Below, in pieces: positions 33,765 through 45,235 of a DNA stretch of 51,567 bases. Each line of letters opens with the position of its first letter. The first letter of the stretch is position 1. Under the pieces are notes generated by a model. The model was not told the DNA's origin. It saw only the letters and a list, made by a program, of their open reading frames with translations, and ran no database searches. This stretch comes from Nymphaea colorata (lineage: Eukaryota > Streptophyta > Magnoliopsida > Nymphaeales > Nymphaeaceae). A program made the translations under genes and the position numbers. The stretch is from NCBI RefSeq assembly GCF_008831285.2, contig NW_022204811.1:1-51567 (forward strand), written 5' to 3'.

Positions 33765-36256
33765 ATGGCGGACAAAGTTGAACTGAAAAAGTAAGTATAA
33801 ATGGCAGATATTGACTATTGTATAAATGAGCCTGTTGACAGTCATGGAAGGCCTCTTAAATTTCACTCATATTTTCGAAATTAACCTGACTTCGAGGATT
33901 TCATGTACAACGATAAAATGATTAGCAGATCGTTAGGAATAAAATAAATCGGAATCAAGAAGTAAATATTCAACGAAGCTAAAATGGACAAACTTAAGGC
34001 ACAAAAATATAGAAAATACTGTTAAGAGGTTTGTGAATAGCTGGTCAAATTGTATAGAAACGAATAGATCCTTATCACCCAACAAGAAAAAACATATATA
34101 TACAATTTCAATAGGCATAGGATCAACCCCGGATGCTACCATTTACTCTATTAAAAGAAGATCAAGAGAATCTTCTACGAAAAAATAAAGGAATTGAACA
34201 AAAAATATAAATATGAATGCAATTAATATAGCTAATCTTATTTTTAGTTCAAAATACCTTCCAAAAAAAAGCCTTTCTTTGATAAATTGAACCATTTACT
34301 AACATATAAAAGCTATTAGACATGCCAGAGTGGATAGCTTTCTCTTTTCACCAAATTATAAAGAATAAAACTGGCATTTTTCAGCTTGAAGCATCATATA
34401 AAGACGAATAAATTTCTTGCAATCGGACTCGACGTCTATGCTCTACATGACAACTTTGAACGCTTCGGGTAAAGAACTTATGAATATGGTGGTGAATAGC
34501 CTTCTTAAATGCCTCAGGCAGAGACTCTAAAGTAAGCCTTTCACCCTTTCCTGCCTTTTCTCTCATCAGTCAAAAAGATCAGATAATATATGGGTGAAAA
34601 TGCAACCTTTGAGATCATGACAAAGATATACTTGACCTCTTTCTTTTTGATTGTCAGCCCGATCTCTGTCGCCTCGTAAATAGTCCTTAGGATGTATTTC
34701 TCTGATGGTTACGTGAGTTATCGTTTTTGCCTTATTGAGCTAACAGTGATGGTTTTTTGCCTTAGTGGCTTCGTGGAGATTTGGGCCAAGAAATAGAACA
34801 GCTTTTTTAGTAACTATGCTCACAACCACAAGGTGAGAACGTTCAGGTAAGGCTTCGCAGGACCTTATTTTAGAAATTTGACGACTGACAAGCCAAACTA
34901 ATACATTCTCTAACAAACTCTAAAGCAAAGAACGATCAATGTTCTTTGCTACTTGATCATTATTGCGCTCTTGGTCCTTGAAGGCGTCTTTTTTTGGGGA
35001 ATTAGGGTAGCAATTGTATCAACATACGAAATCTTGCCTCATGCTCAATGGAATTATGTCTCGTGGCCTCATCTAGTCTTCTACGGAGTATACTTTGTGG
35101 CTAACCACTTCATGTATTATTTGATCTTTGTCAGGCTGTTTGATTTACTTGTGAAATGGCAAAACTTAGCATTGAAAAGTTAGCATGACCAAAGGGTGAG
35201 ATTCTACAGATACTGCATTACCTTTGGAGTGTAATTAATGGGTCCTATTTTCTTTTACATCGTTTAGCCTTTTAGGGGAGTAAGCTGCTATGCTGCTTAG
35301 TGTTCTTCTGAATTTTCAGCCTATGTCTATTCGCGATACGAGCTCATATTCATTTATATCTTTTTCAAATTCACCATTTCATTTGGAAGCAGTGAAGATT
35401 GGCATAACTGAGCAGGTGGTAATCGACCCAGAGGGAAAGATAAAAAGAGCGCTGGCGTTTGAAGAGAGTTGAATTATTTGCTTAACTATGTGAAGTAAGA
35501 GTATAAAAAGGGAGAAGTGGTGGAGGATCTCAGAGACTAGTCACTTGCCCTCTATTATTACGTGCTTTTCAAGATCAATTTTCCCTTCTGCACTACTCTA
35601 AACTTTCTTTTCCTTCAGCTCAATTACATTTTCTAAAGGATATAAAGCTTTAGAACTAGAAGAAGGCCCATTCCAGTTGCTAGAATTTGTTCAAACACTA
35701 CGAGACTTTTATGACCATTCTTCACTTGTGCATCATTTTGAACACTTGGGCCATCACTTTCACTTATGAATTCGTCTAATACGATTTCAAGAATTTCATC
35801 TAAACCTTTATCACAAATATAACATCTGACGGAATATTGACATTTAAAATTTTGTTGCGGGAGTAATCGTCCTCTTATACTAAAGTTTATCCTTTATCTT
35901 TCGGAAACTATTCCAAAGTTTTCTATATGACCCTCTCTAAAGTACATTCATATGAATATTTAGAAAGAAAGGAAGTAATGTACCAAAAATATTTATACAA
36001 AATTCGAGATAAGCCCTTGAAAGTTAAAACCGTCGAAATGCTGCCCGTTAAGACTGTCTTCAGGACATACACCTATGATGGAGTCATGGAAAATAAGAAA
36101 CAAAAATACAAGATATACGAAGCCTATAAAACCAAGAACAAATTTTTGAAGGATAAACTGACAATGATGCTGGTGCAAGCCTAATTGGAGTCATAGAAGC
36201 ATTTGAAAGAAGATCCTTTGGAAAGGATATAAAAAATCATATTTATTGATGTATGA
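33765..36256 (+). CDS. anoctamin/TMEM16-like membrane protein
   Basis: ATG 33765, TGA 36254-36256, ~830 aa; open without a TGA from 33,765 to ~35,410. A long charged N-terminus is followed by multiple membrane helices: 'MTKIYLTSFFLIVSPISVAS', 'CLIELTVMVFCLSGFVEIWA', 'VLCYLIIIALLVLEGVFFWG', 'HLVFYGVYFVANHFMYYLIF', 'YCITFGVELMGPIFFYIV'. The anoctamin C-terminal signature is visible as 'YYYVLFKINFPFCTTLNFLF', then 'LNYIFERIE', then 'TRRRPIPVA', matching 'FP.APL..L.NN..E.R.D' and 'RRP.P.R'. TAA codons occupy the signature Glu/Asp positions. TMEM16 proteins are Ca2+-gated scramblases or channels. Breaks near 35,395, 35,470 and ~35,680. Confidence 0.7.
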
Positions 36257-36306
36257 GCTAAATATCTATGCCGATTATTGATATTGTTATATCTGGAAGT
36301 GCTAAG

Positions 36307-37141
36307 ATGACGTCAGTCTTCAATCCCACCCTCTTCAAAGGCAAATTGGCCCTCATCAGTGGAGGCGCTACTGGTATTTGCTATGAAATCGCTAAACAGT
36401 TCCTCATCCATGGAGCCTCTGTCTACATCATCAGTCGTAAGATTGAGAACATTAACAAGGCCGTCAAGAGCTTAGCTGAGGAAACAGGGAATAAAACATT
36501 TGGGGAAGCTCGTGCGATGTCCGCAACTAAAAGGAGATCGTTTCAACCATCAAACTAATTCTCTAAAAACATGGAGAAATCGACATCTTAGTCAACGGAG
36601 CAGCAGGAAACTTCCTCTCACCCATCCACAACCTATCACCTAATGCCTTCAGGACCGTCCTCATGATCGACACCGTCGGCACCTTCCTCCTCTCCAAGTA
36701 CACCGCCGAGCTCAGCATGAAGAAAAGTGGAGTAATCCTGAACATATCTGCCAACCTACATTATAGTGGCACTGCCCTCCAGGCGCACTCAGGAACTGCA
36801 AAGGCTGGAGTGGATGCACTTACCAAGCACATGGCTGTTGAGTTCGGACCAAGAGATATCAGGGTTATCGGTATTTGTCCAGGACCCATCCAAGGTACTG
36901 AGGGAATCGACAGGCTGAACCCTAAGGATGTGAAAACTGAGCAACTCCTGCCCCTGCAGCGACTGGGAACCAAACTGGACGTCGCCAATGCCTGCCTTTT
37001 CTCGGCCTCCTCTGCTGCCAGCTACGTAACGGGATCAATCATAATGGTCGACGGAGGAAGCACCCTTACTCAGCCTAACTTCGCATTTTCGAGCAAATAA
37101 TTCGTGGAGGGCTATCCCACTTTGGCAAGAGCAAGCTCTGA
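36307..37141 (+). CDS. DECR2: peroxisomal 2,4-dienoyl-CoA reductase (SDR)
   Basis: ATG 36307 (an upstream in-frame ATG at 36268 is less likely); TGA 37139-37141 in the shifted frame. SDR landmarks: 'LFKGKLALISGGATGICYEI', 'VYIISRKIENINKAVKSL', 'CDVRN', 'GEIDILVNGAAGNFLSP', 'MIDTVGTFLLSKY', 'SGTAKAGVDALTKHMAVEFG', 'GICPGPIQGTEG', 'LPLQRLGTKLDVA' and 'ASYVTGSIIMVDGGSTLTQP'. This matches DECR2, which reduces 2,4-dienoyl-CoA in beta-oxidation of unsaturated fatty acids. The last Gly of the GGxxGIG nucleotide loop is Cys (TGC). Breaks near 36,515 and 37,121; the second would give a C-terminal SKL peroxisome signal. Confidence 0.9.
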
Positions 37142-37241
37142 TCAATCACCATAAATCATTATACGATCTACCAAATGAATAGCTCTTTCATTATGCTTTG
37201 AGTTAATTCATGCAATTTATAATATTTTTGTGTGAGGAAAA

Positions 37242-38464
37242 ATGTACATGCAGTTGTAGGAGTTGTCAGGTCGTGGAGGTCCTGGCAGAAACAACCGTCA
37301 AAACCAAAGCGGCAACAACTTCAACCAGCAGCAGAATTGGCAGAGTCAGGGGCAAGATAACAGACAGTTCAATAACAATAACAACAGAAATCGAAGCCCA
37401 TATCAAAACAATCAAAACCAGCAATACAACCAAACCAACAATACCAAAACAATTCCAGCCAATACAACCACAAGGTCAAAACTTCGGCAATAACTACAAT
37501 CAGAACAATCGCAATCAAAACCAGAGAGGCAACTATAGGAATAACAACTATCAGAGAGACAATTACCAAAACGATCAAAGCTTCAATAACTATGAGCCTC
37601 AAACAACAACAGCAACTTTAATAATGGAAACTTCAATAATGACTCTTTTAGCAGACAAAACAACCGCAATTTCCAAAGAGAAAACTACACTAGTGAAAGA
37701 AGGAATAACTATAACAACTAAGGAGGAAGACAAGATTTCAGAAACGATAATTCAATAATGGGAGAAACAATCAGAATTACCAAAACTACCAACAAAACAA
37801 TAGCAACCAGTACCAAAACACACCTAACAATCAATTTGATATTGAAGATGGCCAGGCACAGCCATACAACCAGCCACCACCTCAAGGACCATCTTTCAAC
37901 AATAACAACAACTTCAACCAACAAAATAATAGAAGGCCTCCTCGAAACAACGACGGCAACTTTGGCCAAAACCAATTCAGAGACAGAAGGAACAATTACG
38001 ATGGCAACAACCAAAACTAAAACCAAAGGAGAGAATATAGAAGCTATCCCGATCGTAGCCAGCCCCAAAGAGAACTTACCGAAGAAGAACTAGCACAGAG
38101 GCTTGCCAAAAAGAGAGATATTCAGATTGAAAACTACAAAGAATTCAAGTTCCCCCCATCTGCTGCTATTGAGAATAGCACTCAGCCATACATCTTCGCA
38201 AGAAACTAGCCCAACCGAGTCACCCGCGTCGATGAGAGTGCCATTCACTCACTGAAGGGTGCTAAGAAATTGGATGTTGGCAACAACTCAGCAGGAATTG
38301 TTGAATTTTACGACTTCCCAGCCCTTCCCAACAAGGGCGAGCTTTAGCGAGATAAAGTGGCCGGCTTCAAGGAGCTAACGGGCATCAAATACAGCGATTT
38401 TGAGAAGCGAGGAAGCGAATTGATGGTGGAGATAGTCCGAGCCTTTGACAGCTCCTTTAAATGA
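37242..38464 (+). CDS. Asn/Gln-rich prion-like protein
   Basis: ATG 37242, TGA 38462-38464, ~405 aa. After 'MYMQLEELSGRGGPGRNNRQ' comes ~230 residues dominated by Asn and Gln with interspersed Tyr, Phe, Arg and Gly, such as 'NNYNQNNRNQNQRGNYRNNN' and 'NFNQQNNRRPPRNNDGNFG'. An ordered-looking C-terminus follows: 'RELTEEELAQRLAKKRDIQI', 'YKEFKFPPSAAIENSTQPYI', 'VTRVDESAIHSLKGAKKLDV', 'GIVEFYDFPALPNKGEL'. Such RGG/FG-speckled N/Q domains are typical of RNA-granule proteins. Frame slips in the repeat (near 37,440-37,470, 37,600 and 37,775) are expected in low-complexity sequence. No RRM seen. Confidence 0.6.
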
Positions 38465-38493
38465 TGAGCATTTGTATAATTATAAACTACCAT

Positions 38494-39057
38494 ATGGAAA
38501 CAGTCTTCAAGGAAATCCTCAACAAACGCCAAGGTCATTCGCATCCTCACCAAGGTTACATAGCAACACCCCAAACTGAGCGAAGAAATAGATCTTGCCC
38601 TCTACGCAGCTATCAAAATTTAAAAAACTGCTAATAAATATCTGGAAAGTGGTGCAGCGAATTAGCATATTTTCGCTCCTGTTGTTAACGAATACAAGAT
38701 AAGCCGTAACGACGAAACCAAGATGCTTTTTTCACTGCTGCGATTCAAAACATCTAAAACTTCAAAGACTCCACATTCAAATTATAACGAAAGATAAATG
38801 TTCTAATAAACTAGCAATAGCCCCAGAAGATTAAAAGGCCGCCAAGCCAATCTATCTACCCCGTCACCAACCTCGCCTAGATAAAAATGAAAAAGAAAAA
38901 GAAAAGCAAGAGGGATGCAGATAACGACAGTCACGATGCTTCATCAAATCTCAGTGCTATCGATGCAAGTATTGTAAAATTAGTAAAGGAGATTAAATTA
39001 GTGATGAACAACTAAGCAGAAGAATCAATGTCCGAGCATAATTAATCATAGGCATGA
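38494..39057 (+). CDS. hypothetical protein, helical then basic tail
   Basis: ATG 38494, TGA 39055-39057, ~185 aa with frame breaks near 38,520 and 38,885. 'METVFKEILNK' leads into 'AKVIRILTKVTEQHPKLSEE', 'IDLALYAAIKIEKTANKYL', 'HIFAPVVNEYKISRNDETK', 'MLFSLLRFK', then a Ser/Pro/Lys-rich linker with 'KKKKKSKRD' (possible nuclear signal) and a short helix 'SIVKLVKEIKLVMNNE'. It starts 29 bp after the N/Q-rich gene. Not recognised. Confidence 0.5.
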
Positions 39058-39149
39058 ATGATATTTGGTAGCATATTTCTCCCCTATGACTCCAATATGA
39101 ATAATTCACCTTATATCTATTATCTTTCCAATAATATATAGTAATCAAA

Positions 39150-39743
39150 TCATCCCTTTTTAACTTCCTTGTCAAACTAGTCATCAAATTCCCTAAATTG
39201 AGGAAAGATCTTTTTCTTTACCACCTTCACCTCCTTTTTCACGTATTTTCCTGTTTAGTATTTAATCCCCTCTGGAATTTCTTCCTCTCTGTGTACTTTT
39301 TTACACAACTTAAATTCAGGATCAGGACAGAAGGTTTTCGCCCTCACAGGACGTTTGCTTGTATCTTTGGGCTTGCGGTGTATGTTAGGCGAATCGCTAT
39401 CAGAGGAGGAATCAAGTTCAAAGCCGTATTACATAGCACTGAAGTGGAAGACACTATGTAAGTATTCTAATACTTCTTGAGTCTGCAGGTTGGGCACGGC
39501 TTGCTGCAATGACATCATCAGCTCGGCCGTCCCTGCCTCCACTCGAAACTTCTCCTTTATGCGGTAGAAGGATTCAGTGGAATCGGCTTCCTCCCAGCTC
39601 ACCCGTGGCAATTTGAGGAATTCGTACATGATGAAGGAGAAGGCTTCGTGCTTGTTCCAACCGTAGGAGAGCAGCCTCGAGCGCAGTTTCTTTATCCTCT
39701 GCAACAGCATCGCCAGCGTCACCTTTTCGCCCTATTCTTGCAT
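39150..39743 (-). CDS. hypothetical helical protein
   Basis: Intact 197-aa frame, ATG 39743 to TGA 39150, no intron. N-terminal helices: 'LLQRIKKLRSRLLSYGWNKH', 'EAFSFIMYEFLKLPRVSWEE', 'IKEKFRVEAGTAELMMSLQQ', 'QEVLEYLHSVFHFSAME'. Then an acidic Ser/Asp patch (DSSSDSDSP) and a Lys/Glu-rich tail. It lies 51 bp from the end of CFAP57 on the same strand. No family recognised. Confidence 0.6.
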
Positions 39744-39794
39744 AATAACTATTTTATAATAGGCAGCAATACTATCACCTTATCATCTGGAAAT

Positions 39795-42700
39795 TCAGTC
39801 CAGAGTGCTCCCCAAGAGACGCTGGTTTAGCTATTCTATCATTCGGTCTTGCCGCTTTATTGTGCTCCTGGCTGATTCCAACTCCCGAGCAATATCGAAT
39901 ATTTTTGATTGTTTCTGCTTCTTGTCGTCTTGCAGCAGTAGCGTTCTCCTTGCCGAGACTAGTCGGTTCTTTTCTACTCTGCTTGATTTGACCTCAGCCT
40001 TTGACTTCTCAAGCTCCTGGATGTCGAGATTGAGAGATTTTTACCTGCTTTAGCGTGAAGGCACTATACGCCTTGTGAAACCGGTGGCTGTTTGAGAACG
40101 AGTGGTGTGCGCATAGTCTCATTTAGTTCTCTCTTGAGCGAGCATTTTAATTATTAAGGTCTTTACGTTCCTTTGCAAACTCATTTTCTTTTTTGCGCAT
40201 AAAGTTAAGCTCATAAACAAGTTCGGAATTTTCTTTCATCTTCCGCATAACTTTTTTTCCTTTCCACGTAACACTTTATCTGCTCCTGAGGTCACCTGCA
40301 TAAGGCTTTCCTCCACATGTCGCAAATGCCTTGCCATTTCCTCAGACGTATCATCTGTCTTTTTCCCTTTAGCTTAGTGGCGATCCTCCTGTATGTATGT
40401 CTGATATAGACGGATGATGTTGGAATTCCAATCCTTGGGATCAGTATTGTTGACGATGGTGAATATTTCTGAGCAGAGGTCATCGTGAGTCCTCTGGCGG
40501 TGCTTGAGAGAGATACGCAAATCGCTGACTTCTCGCTTGGCCACTTCATTTATGCGTTACAATTTTTCAAGCCGGCTGCTGAGTTGCGAGTTTCTCTTCT
40601 TTTACTACTTGAATTCTTACTCCAGCTTGAACATCTCAGCCTTGAGCTTGTCCACTTGCTCTTCCTTCGGTTCTAATTCCTTCCTAATTTCAGTTGTTCT
40701 GAAACTCAACACGTACTTTGCCTTTTCCAAGCCTCCTATTTGGTGAGCCTGTTCTTCGATGACTTGATTTTTGCTTGCAATTGCAGCATCTTTTCTGCTA
40801 ATTCGCGTTACAGAAGTGCCACTCTGTTCTCATATGAAGCCACGTGAGTGCGTAGTGTCTCTGTTCTTCTCGTTTCTCACGCGCTTCGCTTATAAGCTTT
40901 TCAAATCGGCTATTGGTTATGTATGCGAATCTGTGCCTGTTCATATTCCTCCTATAGTCTTGCTTGGCGAATTCTAGTTGTTCAAGGCTTAGTCGCTGCT
41001 AAGCTGCACTCCACATAGGGTAAGCTCGTTTTCTTCCTCCAGATCGATTAGCTTCATCTCCATGCCTGCCTTTTCCTGTAGATTGGCGTTTTTGACCAAC
41101 TCAAGTCTTAAGCTTTACTCGCGGACCTTTGCTGCATACTATTCTCTCACCTATACCACCTCCTTATGGTACTTTGCCTCTACATCCATTATCAGTTTTT
41201 AGTACTTGAGTCGCTGTTCCAGGAAGGCCTGCTCAAGGTTAAGGTATTTTTCTTTCTCAATGTCGTATTTGCGGTCGTACATGCGCTACAGTTCTGCAAT
41301 ACTGCGCACTTGTCCTTCTTCCAGTGATTCAAATATCTTCTAGCTTTCTCTTTCCTGTCTCTGTTTTTCCCTCCTAGCTATGCCAGTTTGGCATTCAGGA
41401 ATGCAATTTCATTCTGAAACAGTTACGATGCTGGGCAATGGCTACTTGGTACTTTTGCTTCTCCTAGTCCAGCTTACCTGGGTGGCTGTTGTCAAGATTT
41501 CGAAACTGCTCTCCACTATCTTCACCTTTTCGAAGAAGCTTAGCATTTCATCCCTCTCGACCATCACTATGTCCTCCCCGCTGCCCTTTTTGTTAGTGGG
41601 CGCAGCCCGCTAACACCTTACACAGTGATATCCTAGAAAGAGCAGTAGGCTAATAGGTAACCATTTCTGCAGACCATATTGAAGGTGCGGTTGAGAAGAG
41701 GGGAATTTCGTGATAGGTTTAGAAGCGTTGGCTGTAGGACCACATCAGCTCGCCTGTTTTTGTCACTGCAAAGTAGACTCCATAGAGAGGGAAGATGTAG
41801 TAGAATTGTCAACAGGGGGAGGAAGCCTTTCGACCACCTGTCCATCTACGATGAAATATATTTGCTTCTCCGAAGAAGCTACCACTTGCTTGGTCTTATA
41901 ATCGATTCGCACCTGTGTCAGCTCCTCAGGCAACTTTAGATTGTGGATTCGAGCGCCTTCAGAAATACGGTAACCTGTATCGAGTTGGTGTCGGTGGATA
42001 CTATCATTATTCGTCAAGTTCATTCCATATCAATTGGCGTGGCTCTGCCTGCAGTTTAAAGGTGCAAAGCTCCACAAGTCGCAGCATGTTGATGATGGTA
42101 ATGCAGAGTTGATGCCCTTACCGAACGGCATGCAGCTAGCTGTCCTCCGTGACTGTATATGATGGTTTGGCATCGCTTTATGGGAAATTAGCAGACTAGT
42201 TTGAACTTGGTGAAAAGGATGCGATAAAGACGCACCCTGTCTTCAAAGGCAAGCAGAATTGAGTTTCCGTCAGGGTTTATAGCGCCTGCGAATAGAACTC
42301 GCTTGCCATCCTCTCCAAAGTTAGTACTCAGGACCATTTCATTGTGGTCGATGCTCCAAAGCGTGGCATTGGCAGTGCCAGTGAGTAGGCAGTACTTCTT
42401 ACCAGTTGAGATTGATAAGTTTCCCTCAGATGAGAAGCAGCAGCTATTGTATACCCTATTGAAGATAAGCTCTGAGCGGTCAGTGGTGGTCGAGATGTGC
42501 TAGCATCTCCATACGTATAGGTTGTGCGCAGTTGTCTCATTACCACTTACTCTAAGTTGTGAGATGTGGATATTTTGGCGATGCGTTCACCCGGAAGTAG
42601 TTATAATCCCAACTTACCCATATGCACAAAGGTCGTCTCGTCACTGTCTTCAATTAAGAGTCTAAGCGTCTGATCTGCGAATCTCACTAGCAACCTTAGG

Positions 42701-43423
42701 TACTTTGACCACTTCCACTAGTGCTGATGAAGCATCGGGAAAGGTGATCGTTGCGTTAGATCATGCTCCTCAAAGAGGTATATTTCGGAGCTAGTTATGA
42801 GGAGTTGTCTTCCGCCGTACAAAATCTCATGCTGGATGGCTGGCTCCTGCACCCGCTTATATGCTTGCTCGTATATTTCCCATTGTCCCAGGCCGTAACG
42901 CAGGCTCTTTATGTAGTTGTGCGGGCCAGATCCGCAAACTGATACGGTCATGTTCTACCTTCCGTCGACCTTGAAATCAGCAAACAGGGGTAAAAACCCA
43001 GTCGCCATTATTTTCAGTTTGATCATGTCTACCAGGAACACGCATGCATTATCTTTTGATTTGGCAGCTCCGTATACCAAGCTGTTATCGTACTCGTCGA
43101 CCAGTAGCTCCATTGATTCGATATCGGTGAAGAAATGCTTTCATTGGTGAGTGAGACTGATCTGTGCTCGCCAGTGGTCGTATACTGGCAAAGCTGGACA
43201 TCCTCTCCGTGTTTTTCTGCAACAAAGATGGCCTTCCTATTGGGAGACACCTTGAAATTGTATAGTACGTCAATGCTTTTCTGTAGGGGGATGAACTGGC
43301 ACTCCCCGCGGTCGATTTCCCTCACGCATAGCATGTTGCCCGCCCTGAAGATGATGCGTGGTCCTCGAAGCACTAGAACTGCAGGTCGGATGTCTTAAGC
43401 ACCGATTTAACACTTACTTTCAT
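39795..43423 (-). CDS. CFAP57: cilia- and flagella-associated protein 57
   Basis: ATG 43423 (likely), TGA 39795, ~1,200 aa, matching CFAP57/WDR65. The N-terminal half is WD40-like: 'GNMLCVREIDRGECQFIPLQ', 'VLYNFKVSPNRKAIFVAEKH', 'LGQWEIYEQAYKRVQEPAI', 'LKLPEELTQVRIDYKTKQVV'. The C-terminal half is a long coiled coil. It holds the family-specific stretch 'QIGGLEKAKYVLSFRTTEIR' and 'KELEPKEEQVDKLKAEMFKL', equivalent to '[23 protein letters not shown]' in human. CFAP57 is an axonemal protein linked to inner-arm dynein attachment. Several one-base breaks; short introns were not fully resolved. Confidence 0.88.
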
Positions 43424-43493
43424 GTATAAACACTTATATAACTGCTCCATCATCATCCACTCAGAACTGACGCAATGAGTGAGGCTTTGCACT

Positions 43494-44263
43494 TCAGGCT
43501 ATGCGCTTCCACTCTTCTTTCGAAACTGGAACTGGGACGGTTCTGGCCTGCCAAGCCTTTTCTCTGGCTGAACTGTATATTCTTTCGGGGAGAGGTGGTT
43601 TCATGAGCACTGATTGTTCCTTGATGAGTCTGGCGAGAGTCTTAAAGAGAGTGCCATCCAATTTTTGGTTGGCTTCACTAGCAGCTGTGCTCTCCAGTGC
43701 GAAAGGGAATTTTGTCGAAATTGTTGGTTAGGTTCTCCAGGTCCTTGAGATGTTCCTTCAGTCTTGTGAGTCCCCACCCACTGGAGGTCTTGAGCTTGAG
43801 TTCTAGTAGTTCGTTGGTTCGGCATACGGGAGTAGATAATTGATAATTTCCACCCGTTGCTGGTGATTCTTGAGGAAAAGGGACTCTTTCTCTCGAAACT
43901 ACCTCTCCAAATTGTCAAGGCTCTGCAGGACCGCCTTCTTTTCATCGGACAATTTCCTCATGATTTTTTCAAAAGTTCGAGGTGCAGCTGTTCAACTTCT
44001 TGCTTCTTGGCCTTCACTACACTGGTGATACTGCTCTCCCGTCCATCCTGCTCCAACCTTTCCTTGGCTTTTGCCAAGAACTGCGAGAAGTAAGTGATGA
44101 AATTCCCCATCGAATGCACTGAGGAGAGATGAGGGTGATCCTTCTTGACGCACTGGCTGCACAGGAGAGAGTGAGTGGAGCAATTTTTGCCAAGACAAAT
44201 GAAGCTCTCGGGCAATCCGTGCTTCTTGCACAACCTCTCGCCCACCTTGAAATTTGTTATCAT
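43494..44263 (-). CDS. B-box-type zinc-finger coiled-coil protein
   Basis: ATG 44263, TGA 43494, ~256 aa. Residues 12-50 have a B-box-like metal-ligand pattern: C-x2-H (CKKH), C...C (ICLGKNC), C-x2-C (CSQC), then H-x-H...H (HPHLSSVH). A coiled-coil region follows (FLAKAKERLEQDG; KAKKQEVEQLHLELLKK; RKLSDEKKAVLQSLDNLERE). The C-terminus carries 'GWGLTRLKEHLKDLENLTN' and 'LFKTLARLIKEQSVLMKPPL'. B-box/coiled-coil proteins resemble TRIM proteins lacking RING. Frame breaks near 43,958, 43,805 and 43,705. Confidence 0.65.
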
Positions 44264-44344
44264 TGCTATACTACTCTAAAATAGATTATCATAGTATTCA
44301 AACCGATTAATAAGAAGTTAATAGCAGATAGGCTTACTGGATTA

Positions 44345-45173
44345 TCAAAGAGTATCGTATCTCAGCTTTACTTCACACCCTGGGTATTTCGACATGGCCA
44401 TGTCCTTGTAGGGCTGGTTGCGGATGATCTGTGTGTTATAGTATTCTGCATATTTCAAGCTAAACCAAAAAAATCATAGTCCTTGATGGTATTTTGAAAA
44501 GCCAGTTGTAGCTTTCAGGTAGGGTCTTGGTCTTGGCGCTTTATCGATTAGAACATACTTAAACATGATGATGGAAGTCATCTCATTGCTAAAATTGCAC
44601 TCGGAAAGGTAATCAGCTACAGAAGCCCATTCTCATCTAGTAAGAACGCAAGCACATAGTTATAGCTTCTTGAGATTGGGTGCATGCATCTTCCGTAAAG
44701 ATTTCAATGTGCGAAAGTTATGTAGGCCTTAATCTCGAGAACAAGTTACTAAGCTAAAGCACTTCAAGACAGGGAGCTTGGAGTGCACAAGTGGCTAAAC
44801 ACTCACAATGTATAAATTAGCTGCATATCTGTAGAAGACTAAGTTTTAGTTGGGTTAAAGAATCGAACTGGATGTGGATGATGCGTGTCAGGATATCTGG
44901 AGCATTGATGTTTTCTATTTAAAGGGATGTACTGAAGGAAAGCTCGACTGTGGTGCAGCTTACCACATGTTTAAGCAATGATTTCCAATGGTGTTACGTA
45001 TAGTTCTTGAAGCCTAGGTAAAGATGGCCTCACCTATATGCCACACGGGCGAAAATATCTCATTCAAAAACCATCCCTCCATCTCTCTTCCTCTCGATGG
45101 GTCCGTCGAAGCGAACCTTATTGTCTCCTTGTTGACTGGTGGCTGATTGCCCATCAAATGTAATAATTATCAT
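44345..45173 (-). CDS. leucine-rich-repeat-like protein
   Basis: ATG 45173, 20-nt intron 45014-45033, TGA 44345, ~270 aa. After a charged start (DNKVRFDGPIERKRDGGMVF) there are LRR-like units with regular Leu/Ile spacing: 'LLKHVVSCTTVELSFSTSLE', 'ILTRIIHIQFDSLTQLKLSL', 'LATCALQAPCLEVLELSNL'. The C-terminus reads 'YNTQIIRNQPYKDMAMSKYP'. Possibly an F-box/LRR-type protein, but no F-box is clear. Frame breaks near 45,060 and in the 44,460-44,700 part. Confidence 0.5.
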
Positions 45174-45235
45174 TTCTATAAGCTTAAGTTTGAAGCGATC
45201 ATTGCGTAAAGTCAATTGAGTTATATATTGCTATT
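45174..45235. promoter_or_regulatory. 62-bp bidirectional promoter
   Basis: Gap between the ATG of the LRR-like gene (-) and the ATG of the telomere-protein gene (+). Contains TTATATATTG at 45221-45230, a plausible TATA element for the plus gene. Inferred from position only. Confidence 0.4.

Noticed and set aside
37369-38068. Minus-strand hydrophobic Val/Ile-rich frames resembling membrane proteins
   Set aside because: They are the complement of the Asn/Gln repeat; a mirror artefact.
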